From Cyanobacteria bacterium UBA7753 (GTDB lineage: Bacteria; Cyanobacteriota; Vampirovibrionia; Gastranaerophilales; Gastranaerophilaceae): a DNA stretch of 41,211 bases. Shown here piece by piece: positions 7,640-15,757 of the stretch. The position numbers and the translations under genes were made by a program. How positions within the stretch are numbered: position 1 is the first letter of the stretch; every line of letters starts with the position of its first letter. The notes under the pieces were generated by a model that was given only the letters and a program-made list of their open reading frames with translations, was not told where the DNA came from and searched no databases. The stretch covers positions 1 through 41,211 of the forward strand of contig DLEF01000067.1 in the NCBI GenBank assembly GCA_002481545.1, written 5' to 3'.

Positions 7640-7708
7640 CCCTCTCCTTGCAGGAGAGGGTAACAGTTGTAGGCGAAGAATGAGCCGTACAAATGTGGGT
7701 GAGGTGCA
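7640..7708 (+). repeat. Two-hairpin repeat, left flank of the DUF559 gene (copy C)
   Basis: CCCTCTCC/GGAGAGGG hairpin (7640-7660), second hairpin TTGTAGGC with GCCGTACAA (7667-7692), then GGGTGAGGTGCA (7697-7708). The GGTGAGGTGCA end faces the gene and forms a perfect 11-bp inverted repeat with 8079-8089. Confidence 0.7.
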
Positions 7709-7736
7709 TCAAATATAGCTATGGTAATATTATTTT

Positions 7737-8075
7737 ATGGATAAAATAGTATCACTCGCAAGGAATTTAAGAAAAAAGTTGACGCCGCAAAAGGAAAAAT
7801 TATGGAAATTACTGCGCAATAAACGATATAAAAATTTAAAATTTAGACGCCAATATCCAATTGGAAAGTATATAGTTGATTTTATATGTCGTGAAAAACG
7901 ATTAATTATAGAATTAGACGGCGGGCAACATAATGAACCTAATAATATACAAAGTGATATATCAAGAAGTAAATATATCGAACAATATGGATACACCATA
8001 TTAAGATTTTGGAATAATGAAATTGATAATAATATAGAGGGTGTATTTAAGGAAATTGATAAGTATATAGATTAA
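7737..8075 (+). CDS. DUF559 (Vsr-like) endonuclease-domain protein
   Basis: 112 residues, a complete single-domain DUF559 protein. ARNLRKKLTPQKEKLWKLLR is the family's N-terminal helix. It is followed by FRRQYPIGKYIVDFIC and LIIELDGGQH (Asp of the VDF motif, Glu and Asp of the ELDGGQH motif, the PD-(D/E)XK/Vsr-type catalytic set). ILRFWNNEI is the conserved C-terminal strand. No Shine-Dalgarno site precedes the ATG, so translation may be leaderless. The gene is enclosed by two inverted copies of the dispersed two-hairpin repeat and fills nearly all the space between them, which suggests gene and repeat form one unit. A nuclease acting on the repeat DNA is inference; biochemical function of DUF559 is poorly defined. 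Confidence 0.85.
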   Translation: MDKIVSLARNLRKKLTPQKEKLWKLLRNKRYKNLKFRRQYPIGKYIVDFICREKRLIIELDGGQHNEPNNIQSDISRSKYIEQYGYTILRFWNNEIDNNIEGVFKEIDKYID

Positions 8076-8078
8076 TGT

Positions 8079-8143
8079 TGCACCTCACCTACAATTCTAA
8101 CTGCTTTGTTGCAAGAATTGTTGTCCTCTCCTGCAAGGAGAGG
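8079..8143 (-). repeat. Two-hairpin repeat, right flank of the DUF559 gene (copy D, inverted)
   Basis: Starts TGCACCTCACC (8079-8089), then a hairpin ACAATTCT / AGAATTGT, then CCTCTCC/GGAGAGG (8125-8143). It is the mirror of copy C, but the second stem has an unrelated sequence, so pairing rather than sequence is preserved. Confidence 0.7.
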
Positions 8144-8189
8144 ACGATAACGTGTTATTTGTATTGTATGTTATTCTTAATATAAAAAT

Positions 8190-9536
8190 TTAATTCTTTA
8201 CATCTACAAAATCATACTTAGGTTTGCTGAATATAATAGAAGTTATTATTCCGAAACCTAATAATACAGGGTAGAACAAACCTTTCATTATTGTAAACGA
8301 GCTTGCGGAAATCGCTGTTGCCAAACTCGTTGCAATAAGGATTTGTGCCCCGTACGGGATTAAACCTTGTATAAAACAAGAGGTAGTATCCAGTAAACTT
8401 GCCGTACGTTTAGGGTTTATACCGTATTTCGCGGCGAGTTCTTTTGCGATAGGCCCTGCCGTTATAATGGCTACTGTGTTGTTAGCGGTGAAGAGGTTTA
8501 TTATTCCGACCAAGATACAAATCCCGACTTCGCACAATCTTTTGCTTGTAATCCATTGTTGGGTTTCTTTTATGATGAAGCCTATTCCGCCGTTGTATCT
8601 GACCATTTTCAACAGTCCGCCCGCGAGCATCGCAACGATAAGAGTGTTTGCCATACTGACCGTTCCGTCCCCGATACAGGTGAAGGCTCCGAAGATATCA
8701 AAAATGCCGTAATACATTCCGATAACTGTGTTAATGGCTGTGCCGATTACTAACAAAAACATTACGTTTACTCCCGCAATCCCTAATACCAGCAGGAATA
8801 TATAAGGAAATACTTTTATATAATCGTCGGGATTAACGGTTATATTGACATTATTAGGGTGTATTCCCGCAAACATCGGAAGCATATATAATATTACGCA
8901 GATGAGTGCAGGTACTATAACAATCCTTAAACTGTAGAGCATTTTATCGCGCATTTCTACGTTTTGTGTACGTGTAGAGGCTATTGTTGTATCGGAAATA
9001 AGCGAAATATTATCCCCGAACATTGCTCCGCCAACCGTTGCCCCGAGTATAACGGAAGGATTAAATCCGAGAGTTTGAACCAACGTAACGGCAATAGGAA
9101 TAAGAGCCGCAATCGTTCCGCACGATGTTCCGATTGCGAGGGATATTAAAGCGGATATTACAAACATCCCCGATACCATAAATTGTGCCGGGATAAAGTG
9201 CTGTGCTATCATTACGGCAGAATCCACTCCGCCGACGGCTTTCGCACTCGCTGTAAACGCTCCCGCAAGGATGAAAACAAGACACATTATCATAATGTCT
9301 TTTTCACCCATTCCGACCGCAAATATCTCTATCTTTTTGTTTAATTTTTCTTTATGGTTTAGGATTAACGCTACGGCAGACGAGATTATAAAAGCAACTG
9401 TCATAGGTACTTTTGAGAAATCTCGTGTAACTATCGAAAATCCGAAATAGAAAAATACGAAAACTATAAACGGGATGAGTGCCTTAAAACTGGACTCTCT
9501 CCATTGTTCGTCATTAATATCCTGTTGTTGATTCAA
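8190..9536 (-). CDS. nhaC: Na+/H+ antiporter, NhaC family
   Basis: 448 residues with about eleven hydrophobic segments. It carries family signatures GTSCGTIAALIPIA, GGAMFGDNISLISDTT (with the conserved Gly-Asp and Ser/Thr of the ion path) and, late, ASLLDTTSCFIQGLIPYGAQ. It exchanges Na+ (possibly linked to organic ions in some relatives) for protons at the cytoplasmic membrane. Translation probably starts at TTG (9536), with AGGAAAG about seven bases upstream and no suitable ATG nearby. It stands alone: the DUF559 unit lies on the other strand downstream and the HEAT-repeat gene upstream. Assignment to the NhaC family is secure; the exact transported ion is not. Confidence 0.88.
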   Translation of the reverse strand: MNQQQDINDEQWRESSFKALIPFIVFVFFYFGFSIVTRDFSKVPMTVAFIISSAVALILNHKEKLNKKIEIFAVGMGEKDIMIMCLVFILAGAFTASAKAVGGVDSAVMIAQHFIPAQFMVSGMFVISALISLAIGTSCGTIAALIPIAVTLVQTLGFNPSVILGATVGGAMFGDNISLISDTTIASTRTQNVEMRDKMLYSLRIVIVPALICVILYMLPMFAGIHPNNVNITVNPDDYIKVFPYIFLLVLGIAGVNVMFLLVIGTAINTVIGMYYGIFDIFGAFTCIGDGTVSMANTLIVAMLAGGLLKMVRYNGGIGFIIKETQQWITSKRLCEVGICILVGIINLFTANNTVAIITAGPIAKELAAKYGINPKRTASLLDTTSCFIQGLIPYGAQILIATSLATAISASSFTIMKGLFYPVLLGFGIITSIIFSKPKYDFVDVKN

Positions 9537-9644
9537 TATTCTTTCCTATCTTTAGTTGTTAGTCATTTTAATCTTTATTGATTTTATAACAATTTCGTTT
9601 TATGCGCCAATAAATTCGCAATAATGTTACAAAAACTTTAACTT

Positions 9645-10616
9645 TTAATCGTTATTTTCGTTATCTTCGTGTTCTTCGTTTTCATACTCGTCTATCAGGT
9701 GTTGAGCTTCCTGCTTCAAACATTCAGGATAAGAAGGTACAGCAAGGACTTCATCCAAAATAGCGCGACCTTCAAGGTTATAGAGTGCGACGAGTGCGTT
9801 TTTCTTTACTTCGTCATCGTCGTCGTGCAGGCATGGTCTTATGGTTTCGGCTGCATCTTCTTCCCCGCTGTTCATAATAGCCTCTATTGCATTTATTCTG
9901 ACCATCGGAGATAAATCCAACAGTGAGTTCTTGAAGGCTTTGATTACTTTGCCGTTATTTGTGTTGAGTTTGCCGAGTGCCTCAATTATTCGTTCCTTTA
10001 AGAACGAGAACTTATCTAAGAATCCCTGTTTTGCCTCAAGGATAGATACCAAAGGATCAACGGCTCTTTCATCGCCTAAAATCCCGAGTGCTGAAACTGC
10101 GGATTCTTTTAAGTAAACAGATTTTTCATCTTCATCTTTTACCAAATCAATCAATGGTGCGGCTGCGTATTTATCGCCTATTTTCCCGAGGGCGTCTGCG
10201 CATGCCAGTCTGACTTTGTAGTTTTCGTCCTTGTTGTTCAAACAATACAGCAAGGAACCGACGACGGAAGTATCTTTTATGTTCCCGATTGCCTTTGCAC
10301 ACATAACGCGTACGTTAGTCAAATCGTCAAAGTCGTAAGGGGTGTTGTCAAGGTTAATGCGTTTCAATAAAAGATTGCATAAAACATCCAGAGATGACGG
10401 ATCTCTATATTTGTCGGATAAACGTATCAACTGCATTAAGACTTTAGGGTTGTATACTTTCCCCATCAGATAGTTGTAAATTTTTACGAGTTCTTCGTCG
10501 GTATAATTATCGGAAAGGTTAATAAGGTTGTCGATTAGGACTTCTTCATCAGCCGTTGTCCCGACTCCGCAACTTTGCAATATGTACTCTAAATCTAAAC
10601 CGTCATTATTTTCCAC
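9645..10616 (-). CDS. HEAT-repeat (PBS-lyase-type) protein
   Basis: 323 residues made of at least five ~30-residue helical repeats (NVRVMCAKAIGNIKD; KVRLACADALGKIGD; LKESAVSALGILGDERAV; ERIIEALGKLNT; VRINAIEAIMNSGE). These match the short HEAT repeats found in phycobilisome-lyase-like proteins and many scaffold proteins. The C-terminus is very acidic (EYENEEHEDNEN). It starts at GTG (10616) with no strong ribosome-binding site and no in-frame ATG nearby. No membrane or signal segment, so cytoplasmic. Such proteins bind partner proteins; the partner here is unknown. HEAT repeats of this type are frequent in cyanobacterial relatives but do not prove the lineage. Confidence 0.75.
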   Translation of the reverse strand: MENNDGLDLEYILQSCGVGTTADEEVLIDNLINLSDNYTDEELVKIYNYLMGKVYNPKVLMQLIRLSDKYRDPSSLDVLCNLLLKRINLDNTPYDFDDLTNVRVMCAKAIGNIKDTSVVGSLLYCLNNKDENYKVRLACADALGKIGDKYAAAPLIDLVKDEDEKSVYLKESAVSALGILGDERAVDPLVSILEAKQGFLDKFSFLKERIIEALGKLNTNNGKVIKAFKNSLLDLSPMVRINAIEAIMNSGEEDAAETIRPCLHDDDDEVKKNALVALYNLEGRAILDEVLAVPSYPECLKQEAQHLIDEYENEEHEDNENND

Positions 10617-10724
10617 ATTTCTTAGAGTACTATAAACTCCGCCCTATTTCAAGGTAAATTATAGTTTTGTGAAATTAAATATTAGATAGATATATACAAA
10701 GTTACGGTATATCTTGCGTGATTT

Positions 10725-10792
10725 GTCATCCTGAACTTGTTTCAGGATCTTATATAAAAGTGTAAAGATGCTGAAATAAATTCAGCATGACA
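10725..10792. repeat. Compound GTCATCCTGA palindromic repeat
   Basis: GTCATCCTGAACTTGTTTCA then GGATCT, followed by ATGCTGAAATAAATTCAGCAT, two adjacent palindromes. Matches elements at 6966 and 37936. The gap 10617-10816 holds only this. Confidence 0.6.
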
Positions 10793-10816
10793 TTTTTTTA
10801 TCGTAACTTAGGTTAT

Positions 10817-11626
10817 TTATGCTTGTTTTGCCGCTAATTCTCTTGCGTGTTTATAACGTTCACGGTGGATAATATCTTTCCCCATATCGTTTAATATTTG
10901 CAATTTTTCTTTAAACAAAAATCTTTCATCATTATTTTCATATTCATCTACAGGAACTTTTAGTCCTTTAGCTTGCATTTTTTTAGCGTAAATTTCTTCC
11001 GAGCCGTATGCTTTTATCTCGGTTTCCATCATTGATTTTGCTTCTTGAATACCTGCAATTTTTTCAGAAGTGGATCTGCCTGCAAGCCATTGCCTTATTT
11101 CATATTTACGTCTGTTTAGCAGTACGGATTTATCCATGGCATTTTTGTATTCTTCTTCTCTATATAATGAGTCGTCAAAACATTGACTATACCTTCTGTC
11201 ATACATATGTCTTTTTTTCATCATTTGAGTTCTGGCAGTATATTTAGGATTATAAAGTGTATCTAAAGCATGAGTCAGTTCATGCATATATACCGGTAAT
11301 GCCTCTACATCTATTTTCCCGTCTTTTGTCGGGACTTCAATAGTTTGTCCTACATATTTACCGTTTTTAGTCATATAACTGCATCCGCCGCCAAACTCAT
11401 CTCCGTTTTCCAGTTTGGTTATTTTTATCATTTTATTTTCAGGCAGGGCATTTTCAGTCACTGTTGCGATATCATTTATATCAATTTTGTCATCATGAAT
11501 TTTCTCTACTATTCCGTCAAAAACTTTGTCAGAAACGGAGCGGATTTTATCATAGCGAGTTTTCATAGAACCTTTCGCTACGTTATAAGAAAATTTTATA
11601 CTTTGGTTGACGGGGCATATTTTCAT
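10817..11626 (-). CDS. HExxH metallopeptidase-like protein (tandem copy 1)
   Basis: 269 residues, no signal peptide. It starts with a short tag MKICPVNQSIKFSYNV resembling the neighbouring paralogue. The zinc motif is HELTH at residues 115-119, followed by ALDTLYNPKYTA. A candidate third ligand lies in METEIKAY (E201 or E203), so a gluzincin-type fold is likely. The C-terminal half is Lys/Arg/Glu-rich helices ending KHARELAAKQA. About 55% identical to 11702-12508, so a tandem duplication. The conserved GCAAA/TTTATA-like element lies 34 bases upstream, at the same distance as for its twin. Substrate unknown; a proteolytic effector-like role is inference. Confidence 0.78.
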   Translation of the reverse strand: MKICPVNQSIKFSYNVAKGSMKTRYDKIRSVSDKVFDGIVEKIHDDKIDINDIATVTENALPENKMIKITKLENGDEFGGGCSYMTKNGKYVGQTIEVPTKDGKIDVEALPVYMHELTHALDTLYNPKYTARTQMMKKRHMYDRRYSQCFDDSLYREEEYKNAMDKSVLLNRRKYEIRQWLAGRSTSEKIAGIQEAKSMMETEIKAYGSEEIYAKKMQAKGLKVPVDEYENNDERFLFKEKLQILNDMGKDIIHRERYKHARELAAKQA

Positions 11627-11661
11627 ATTTGCTATAACGTATCAAAATAAAATTTTTTGCT
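11627..11661 (-). promoter_or_regulatory. Shared effector-type upstream element (copy 3)
   Basis: On the minus strand AGCAAAAAATTTTATTTTGA, then GTTATA 22 bases after the G, then GCAAAT and the ATG at 11626. No Shine-Dalgarno site, so the mRNA may be leaderless. Confidence 0.6.
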
Positions 11662-11701
11662 ATTCTTTTAAAAAATATATGACTTTTGAAACTCAGATTG
11701 T

Positions 11702-12508
11702 TTATGCTTGTTTTGCAGCCAACGCTTTAGCGTGTTTACAACGCTCTCGACGGATAATATCTTTACCTATATCGTTTAGTAATTGTATTTTTTCTTTAAA
11801 AAGAAATGCTTTTTCCCCGTCAACATACTGGTCTTCAGGAAGTTTAAATCCTTTTTCCTGCATCTTTTTAGCATACATTGCCTCGGAATGATAAGCTTTT
11901 ACCTCAGATTCCAACATTGCTTTTGCTAATTGAATGCTTGTTATTTTTTCATCTGCGGTTCTTCCTGCGAGCCATTGCTTTATTTCTTTTTTGCGCTTAT
12001 TTATCAGTTCCGTTTTTTCGCTTTCGGTCTTGTATTTTTCTTCCGCATACAACGAGTTATCATAGCAACGGTCAAATTTCCTGTCGTATAAGTTTTTTCT
12101 TTCCATTTCCTTTGTCTTTGCGGTGTATTTAGGATTATAAAGAGTATCGACGGCATGTGTCAGCTCATGCATATAAGTAGGCAGAGCTTCCGCTTTTATA
12201 GTCTTTCCGTTTGTTGCGATATCAATTTCTTGCCCGATATAGTCACCGCGTTTTTCTATATAGTCACATCCGCCCTCATATTCATCGCTGTTTTTTAACC
12301 TGACTATTTTTATATATTTCTTCTCGGGTAATGCATCAGCGGTTACGGCTTCAATGTCTTTTATTCTGATTTTCCCGTCTTGGATTTTGTCCAATAAACC
12401 GTCATAAACCTTATCGGTTACGTTTTTTGTCTTTTCGTAACGGGTTGCCATTGAGCCTTTTGATATATCATAAGAAAATTTTACAAATTGGTTGACAGGG
12501 TTAATCAT
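11702..12508 (-). CDS. HExxH metallopeptidase-like protein (tandem copy 2)
   Basis: 268 residues, paralogue of the preceding gene with HELTH at 114-118 and AVDTLYNPKYTAKT. Shared blocks include YMHELTHA, RKKEIKQWLAGR, AMLESEVKAY, FLFKEKIQLLNDIGKDIIRR and the C-terminus AKALAAKQA. The N-terminus MINPVNQFVKFSYDISKGSM matches its twin, and no signal peptide is present. The upstream element lies 34 bases before the ATG, exactly as in the twin. The identical ligands and conserved surroundings suggest both copies are active zinc peptidases. The biological target is not evident. Confidence 0.78.
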   Translation of the reverse strand: MINPVNQFVKFSYDISKGSMATRYEKTKNVTDKVYDGLLDKIQDGKIRIKDIEAVTADALPEKKYIKIVRLKNSDEYEGGCDYIEKRGDYIGQEIDIATNGKTIKAEALPTYMHELTHAVDTLYNPKYTAKTKEMERKNLYDRKFDRCYDNSLYAEEKYKTESEKTELINKRKKEIKQWLAGRTADEKITSIQLAKAMLESEVKAYHSEAMYAKKMQEKGFKLPEDQYVDGEKAFLFKEKIQLLNDIGKDIIRRERCKHAKALAAKQA

Positions 12509-12543
12509 ATTTGTTATAAAGCATCGAAATAAAAAAATTTGCT
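12509..12543 (-). promoter_or_regulatory. Shared effector-type upstream element (copy 4)
   Basis: Minus strand TAGCAAATTTTTTTATTTCG, then ATGC, TTTATA (12515-12520) and ACAAAT before the ATG at 12508. Closest to the consensus of all eight copies. Confidence 0.6.
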
Positions 12544-12547
12544 ATCC

Positions 12548-12576
12548 TTTAAAAAAATATATGTTCTTACTATAAT
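12548..12576 (+). promoter_or_regulatory. Promoter giving a probably leaderless mRNA for the 12583 gene
   Basis: TTTAAA (12548-12553), 17-bp spacer, TATAAT (12571-12576). The expected transcription start falls at or next to the ATG at 12583, and there is no Shine-Dalgarno site. Confidence 0.5.
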
Positions 12577-12582
12577 AAAATT

Positions 12583-13983
12583 ATGGGAAAAGAAGACAGA
12601 GTAAAAGCCCCGATAGTTGAGGCATTAATAAAAGCATACGAGAAAAAATCGTATCATTTCCATATTCCGGGACATACCAGAGGTCAAGGTGTATATAAAC
12701 CTTTTAAGGATTTTATGGGAGAAAAATTTTTCCGCTGTGACATGACGGATGAATTTGACGGTATAGGTACTCTTAACCCGCCCACAGGTCCTATAAAAGA
12801 GGCAGAGGAAATGTGTGCAAAACTTTTTGGCGCTCAAAAATCACTGTTCCTGCTTAACGGCTCAACAGTCGGAAATATAGCAATCGCTATGGCATTGAGT
12901 CTGCAAGGAAAGAAAATTATCGTGAACAGAAACTGTCACCGTTCGGTTTTGACAGGCATGATAGTATCGGGGGCGGAGCCTCTGTGGGTAATCCCGCAAA
13001 AATTAGATGATTGGTCACTCTGGGGAAAGATTAACCCTGATGATATAGAAAAACTTTTAGACACTCATAACGATGTTGAAATGGTTTGGCTTACAAACCC
13101 TACTTATGAAGGGGTTGTATCAGATATAAAATCGATTTCAAAAATTTGTAAAAAACATAATGTTCCGCTTGTTGTTGATGAGGCGCACGGAACTTTATGG
13201 AAGTTTAAAGAGGCGTTTCCGACTCCGTCTTTGGATTTGGGCGCGGATATAGTCGTCCAATCTTTCCATAAAACAGGCGGAAGTATGGCGCAAACTTCCG
13301 TTATGCATATTGCTAAAGATACAAACTTTGATGTCGAGGCGCTTGTACACTCTTTGAGACTGTTGCAGACAACGAGCCCTTCCGTTATTTTGCTTGCGGG
13401 GCTTGATGCGGCGCGTGCGCAGTTAGAAACAGAAGAGGGTGCTCATAATATCCAAACTGCCATTGATAATGCCAATTATTTGAGAAATGAAATAAGACAG
13501 CTTAAACATATTAAACAATTGGAGCAACATCCTTGTGATCCGACAAAGATATTTATTAAAGCTGAACATCTGTCGGGAATACAGTTGGAATCCGTATTAG
13601 AGAAAGATTATAACACAGAGGTGGAATCCGCATCTGACAGAGGGCTTTTGATATTATCAAATATCGGGAATGAAAGGAAAGATTTTGAGTATCTTGCAAA
13701 AGTTTTAAAAGAGATTGACGGTAAAAATTATACGGATGCAAAGCCTGATAAGAAAAAGCACATGCCTATGCTTGTGCCTGAAATCAAGATGAACTTGAGA
13801 AAAGCTTTTTATTCGGAAAAAGAAGAAGTAAATAAGGAAGATGCAATCGGGAGAATTTCTGCGGAAGTTATTGCCGAATGTCCTCCCGGAATTGCCGTAT
13901 TACTTCCTGGAGAGCTCATCACCGAGGCACATTTACCTTATCTTGAAGATTATGACAAATTGGAAGTCGTAAAGCAGGGTTAA
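12583..13983 (+). CDS. Orn/Lys/Arg decarboxylase-type PLP enzyme (arginine/lysine decarboxylase)
   Basis: 466 residues, the length of the short fold-I decarboxylases. N-terminal signature YHFHIPGHTRGQG, then GPIKEAEEMCAKLFGA and FLLNGSTVGNIA. The PLP-proximal acid/His region is VVDEAHGT. The PLP lysine lies in VVQSFHKTGGSMAQTS. The C-terminal domain ends with CPPGIAVLLPGELI. It decarboxylates a basic amino acid in the cytoplasm, usually feeding polyamine synthesis (agmatine or cadaverine). Which substrate is used cannot be read from the sequence. Putative promoter with TATAAT seven bases before the ATG. Divergently oriented to the HExxH pair. Confidence 0.88.
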   Translation: MGKEDRVKAPIVEALIKAYEKKSYHFHIPGHTRGQGVYKPFKDFMGEKFFRCDMTDEFDGIGTLNPPTGPIKEAEEMCAKLFGAQKSLFLLNGSTVGNIAIAMALSLQGKKIIVNRNCHRSVLTGMIVSGAEPLWVIPQKLDDWSLWGKINPDDIEKLLDTHNDVEMVWLTNPTYEGVVSDIKSISKICKKHNVPLVVDEAHGTLWKFKEAFPTPSLDLGADIVVQSFHKTGGSMAQTSVMHIAKDTNFDVEALVHSLRLLQTTSPSVILLAGLDAARAQLETEEGAHNIQTAIDNANYLRNEIRQLKHIKQLEQHPCDPTKIFIKAEHLSGIQLESVLEKDYNTEVESASDRGLLILSNIGNERKDFEYLAKVLKEIDGKNYTDAKPDKKKHMPMLVPEIKMNLRKAFYSEKEEVNKEDAIGRISAEVIAECPPGIAVLLPGELITEAHLPYLEDYDKLEVVKQG

Positions 13984-14081
13984 TATTTATATTTATCTCT
14001 CTAACCCCTATAATACTTGAAAACATGCGCTCTTTTTGCTAAAATGATGTCGATATAAAACACAAATTGAGAGGTAAAAAT

Positions 14082-15623
14082 ATGAGTAAAAGAGTTTTAT
14101 TATGTATAATGGACGGATGGGGTATCAGCAAGGGCAATCCGAAATATGATGCTACAAAACTTGCACATCCCGTTAATGTTCCTAAATTGTTGGCAGACTA
14201 TCCGTCTACTCAAATACACGCATCAGGACAATATGTAGGACTTCCTGAAGGTCAAATGGGTAATTCCGAAGTCGGTCACTTAAACCTTGGTGCAGGCAGA
14301 GTTGTTCACCAAGACTTATCTAAGATTAACAGAGCTATCCAAGACGGTTCATTCTTCAAGAACCAAAGATTTTTGGATGCTATGGAACACGCTAAGAAAA
14401 ACGATTCATCACTTCACTTATACGGATTGGTTTCAACAGGCGGTGTTCACTCATCATTGAACCATTTATTGGCATTGATTAAAATGTCAGCCGATAACGG
14501 ACTTAAAAAAGTATATGTACACGCTTTCTTGGATGGTCGTGATACACCTCCTTCAAGTGCTTGCGAATTTTTGCAACCTGTAGAAGATGAGTTGAAGAAA
14601 TACGGTCTTCCTCAAATCGCATCTATCTGCGGACGTTTCTATATAATGGACAGAGACAACCGTTGGGACAGAGTAGAAAAAGGATACAACTGCTTGTTAT
14701 TCGGAGAAGGCGAACACGCATCTTCCGCAATAGAGGGTGTAAAACAATCTTACGCAAACGGCGTAACAGATGAATTTGTACTCCCGACAGCTATTTTAGG
14801 CGAAGAGAGCAGAATACACGATAATGATGCAATCATATTCTTTAACTACAGACCTGACAGAGCAAGAGAGATAACCAAGGCTATCAACTTCAAAGACTTT
14901 GACGGGTTCGAAAGAAAGAAAGTTTTGAAGAACATTCATTACACCACAATGACAAGCTACGAGGCAACCTTTAACTTCCCTGTAGCATTCCCGAAAGAAA
15001 AACTTGTAAATATCTTAGGGGATGTTTTGGAGGCAAACGGAATAAATCAATTCAGAACAGCCGAAACAGAAAAATATGCACATGTTACATTCTTCTTCAA
15101 CGGCGGAATAGATGCTCCTCAACCTCACGAAACCCGTAAATTGGTTCCTTCTCCGAAGGTTCCTACATACGATATGCAACCGGAGATGAGTGCTTATGCA
15201 GTATGCGATAACGTATTATCAGCTGTTGCCGATGATAAGTACGGATTCGTTCTTGTTAACTTCGCTAACCCTGATATGGTAGGTCATACGGGTGTTATTG
15301 AGGCCGCAACGAAGGCTTGTAAAGTCGTTGATGAATGTGTAGGTAAGATTGCAGATGCTTGCAAGGCTCACGGAGTAACAATGATTTTGACGGCTGACCA
15401 CGGTAATGCTGAGGTTATGTTTGATGAATCAACGGGCAAACCTCACACGGCTCATACCACAAATGAAGTTCCGTTCGCTATCATTAACGGACCTAAAGGG
15501 ATTTCTTTGAGAGAAGGCGGAGCTTTGTGCAACGTTGCGCCTACAGTTCTTGAATTGTTGGGTATCGCAAAACCTAAAGAAATGGATTGCGATTCTATGA
15601 TTAAAGAACCTGCTATGGTATAA
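14082..15623 (+). CDS. gpmI: 2,3-bisphosphoglycerate-independent phosphoglycerate mutase
   Basis: 513 residues, the full family length. It interconverts 3- and 2-phosphoglycerate in glycolysis using two Mn2+ ions. Visible motifs: MDGWGISKGN with metal Asp11; GQMGNSEVGHLNLGAGR with catalytic Ser62; HAFLDGRDTPP and GRFYIMDRDNRWDR in the phosphatase/transferase interface; NFANPDMVGHTG and LTADHGNAE as later metal-binding motifs. GAGAGGT lies seven bases before the ATG at 14082, so an upstream frame extension of five codons is rejected. Stand-alone gene closed by a strong terminator. Codon use is less AT-rich than its accessory neighbours, as expected for a highly expressed gene. Confidence 0.96.
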   Translation: MSKRVLLCIMDGWGISKGNPKYDATKLAHPVNVPKLLADYPSTQIHASGQYVGLPEGQMGNSEVGHLNLGAGRVVHQDLSKINRAIQDGSFFKNQRFLDAMEHAKKNDSSLHLYGLVSTGGVHSSLNHLLALIKMSADNGLKKVYVHAFLDGRDTPPSSACEFLQPVEDELKKYGLPQIASICGRFYIMDRDNRWDRVEKGYNCLLFGEGEHASSAIEGVKQSYANGVTDEFVLPTAILGEESRIHDNDAIIFFNYRPDRAREITKAINFKDFDGFERKKVLKNIHYTTMTSYEATFNFPVAFPKEKLVNILGDVLEANGINQFRTAETEKYAHVTFFFNGGIDAPQPHETRKLVPSPKVPTYDMQPEMSAYAVCDNVLSAVADDKYGFVLVNFANPDMVGHTGVIEAATKACKVVDECVGKIADACKAHGVTMILTADHGNAEVMFDESTGKPHTAHTTNEVPFAIINGPKGISLREGGALCNVAPTVLELLGIAKPKEMDCDSMIKEPAMV

Positions 15624-15645
15624 GCAAAAAATAATTAAAATAAAA

Positions 15646-15687
15646 ACAGAGATGAAATCAAAATATGGTTTTGTCTCTGTTTTTTTA
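15646..15687 (+). terminator. Rho-independent terminator of gpmI
   Basis: Stem ACAGAGATGAAAT with GTTTTGTCTCTGT, then seven to eight T (to 15687). Confidence 0.7.
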
Positions 15688-15696
15688 TTTAAAATG

Positions 15697-15725
15697 TTCA
15701 CATATCGCGGAATTTATTATATAAT
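15697..15725 (+). promoter_or_regulatory. Sigma-70-type promoter of the manC-mtaB operon
   Basis: TTCACA (15697-15702), 17-bp spacer, perfect TATAAT (15720-15725), directly after the gpmI terminator. AAGGGAAG precedes the ATG at 15758. Confidence 0.65.
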
Positions 15726-15757
15726 ACTAATAGGTCTGAAAAAAGAAGGGAAGTAAA

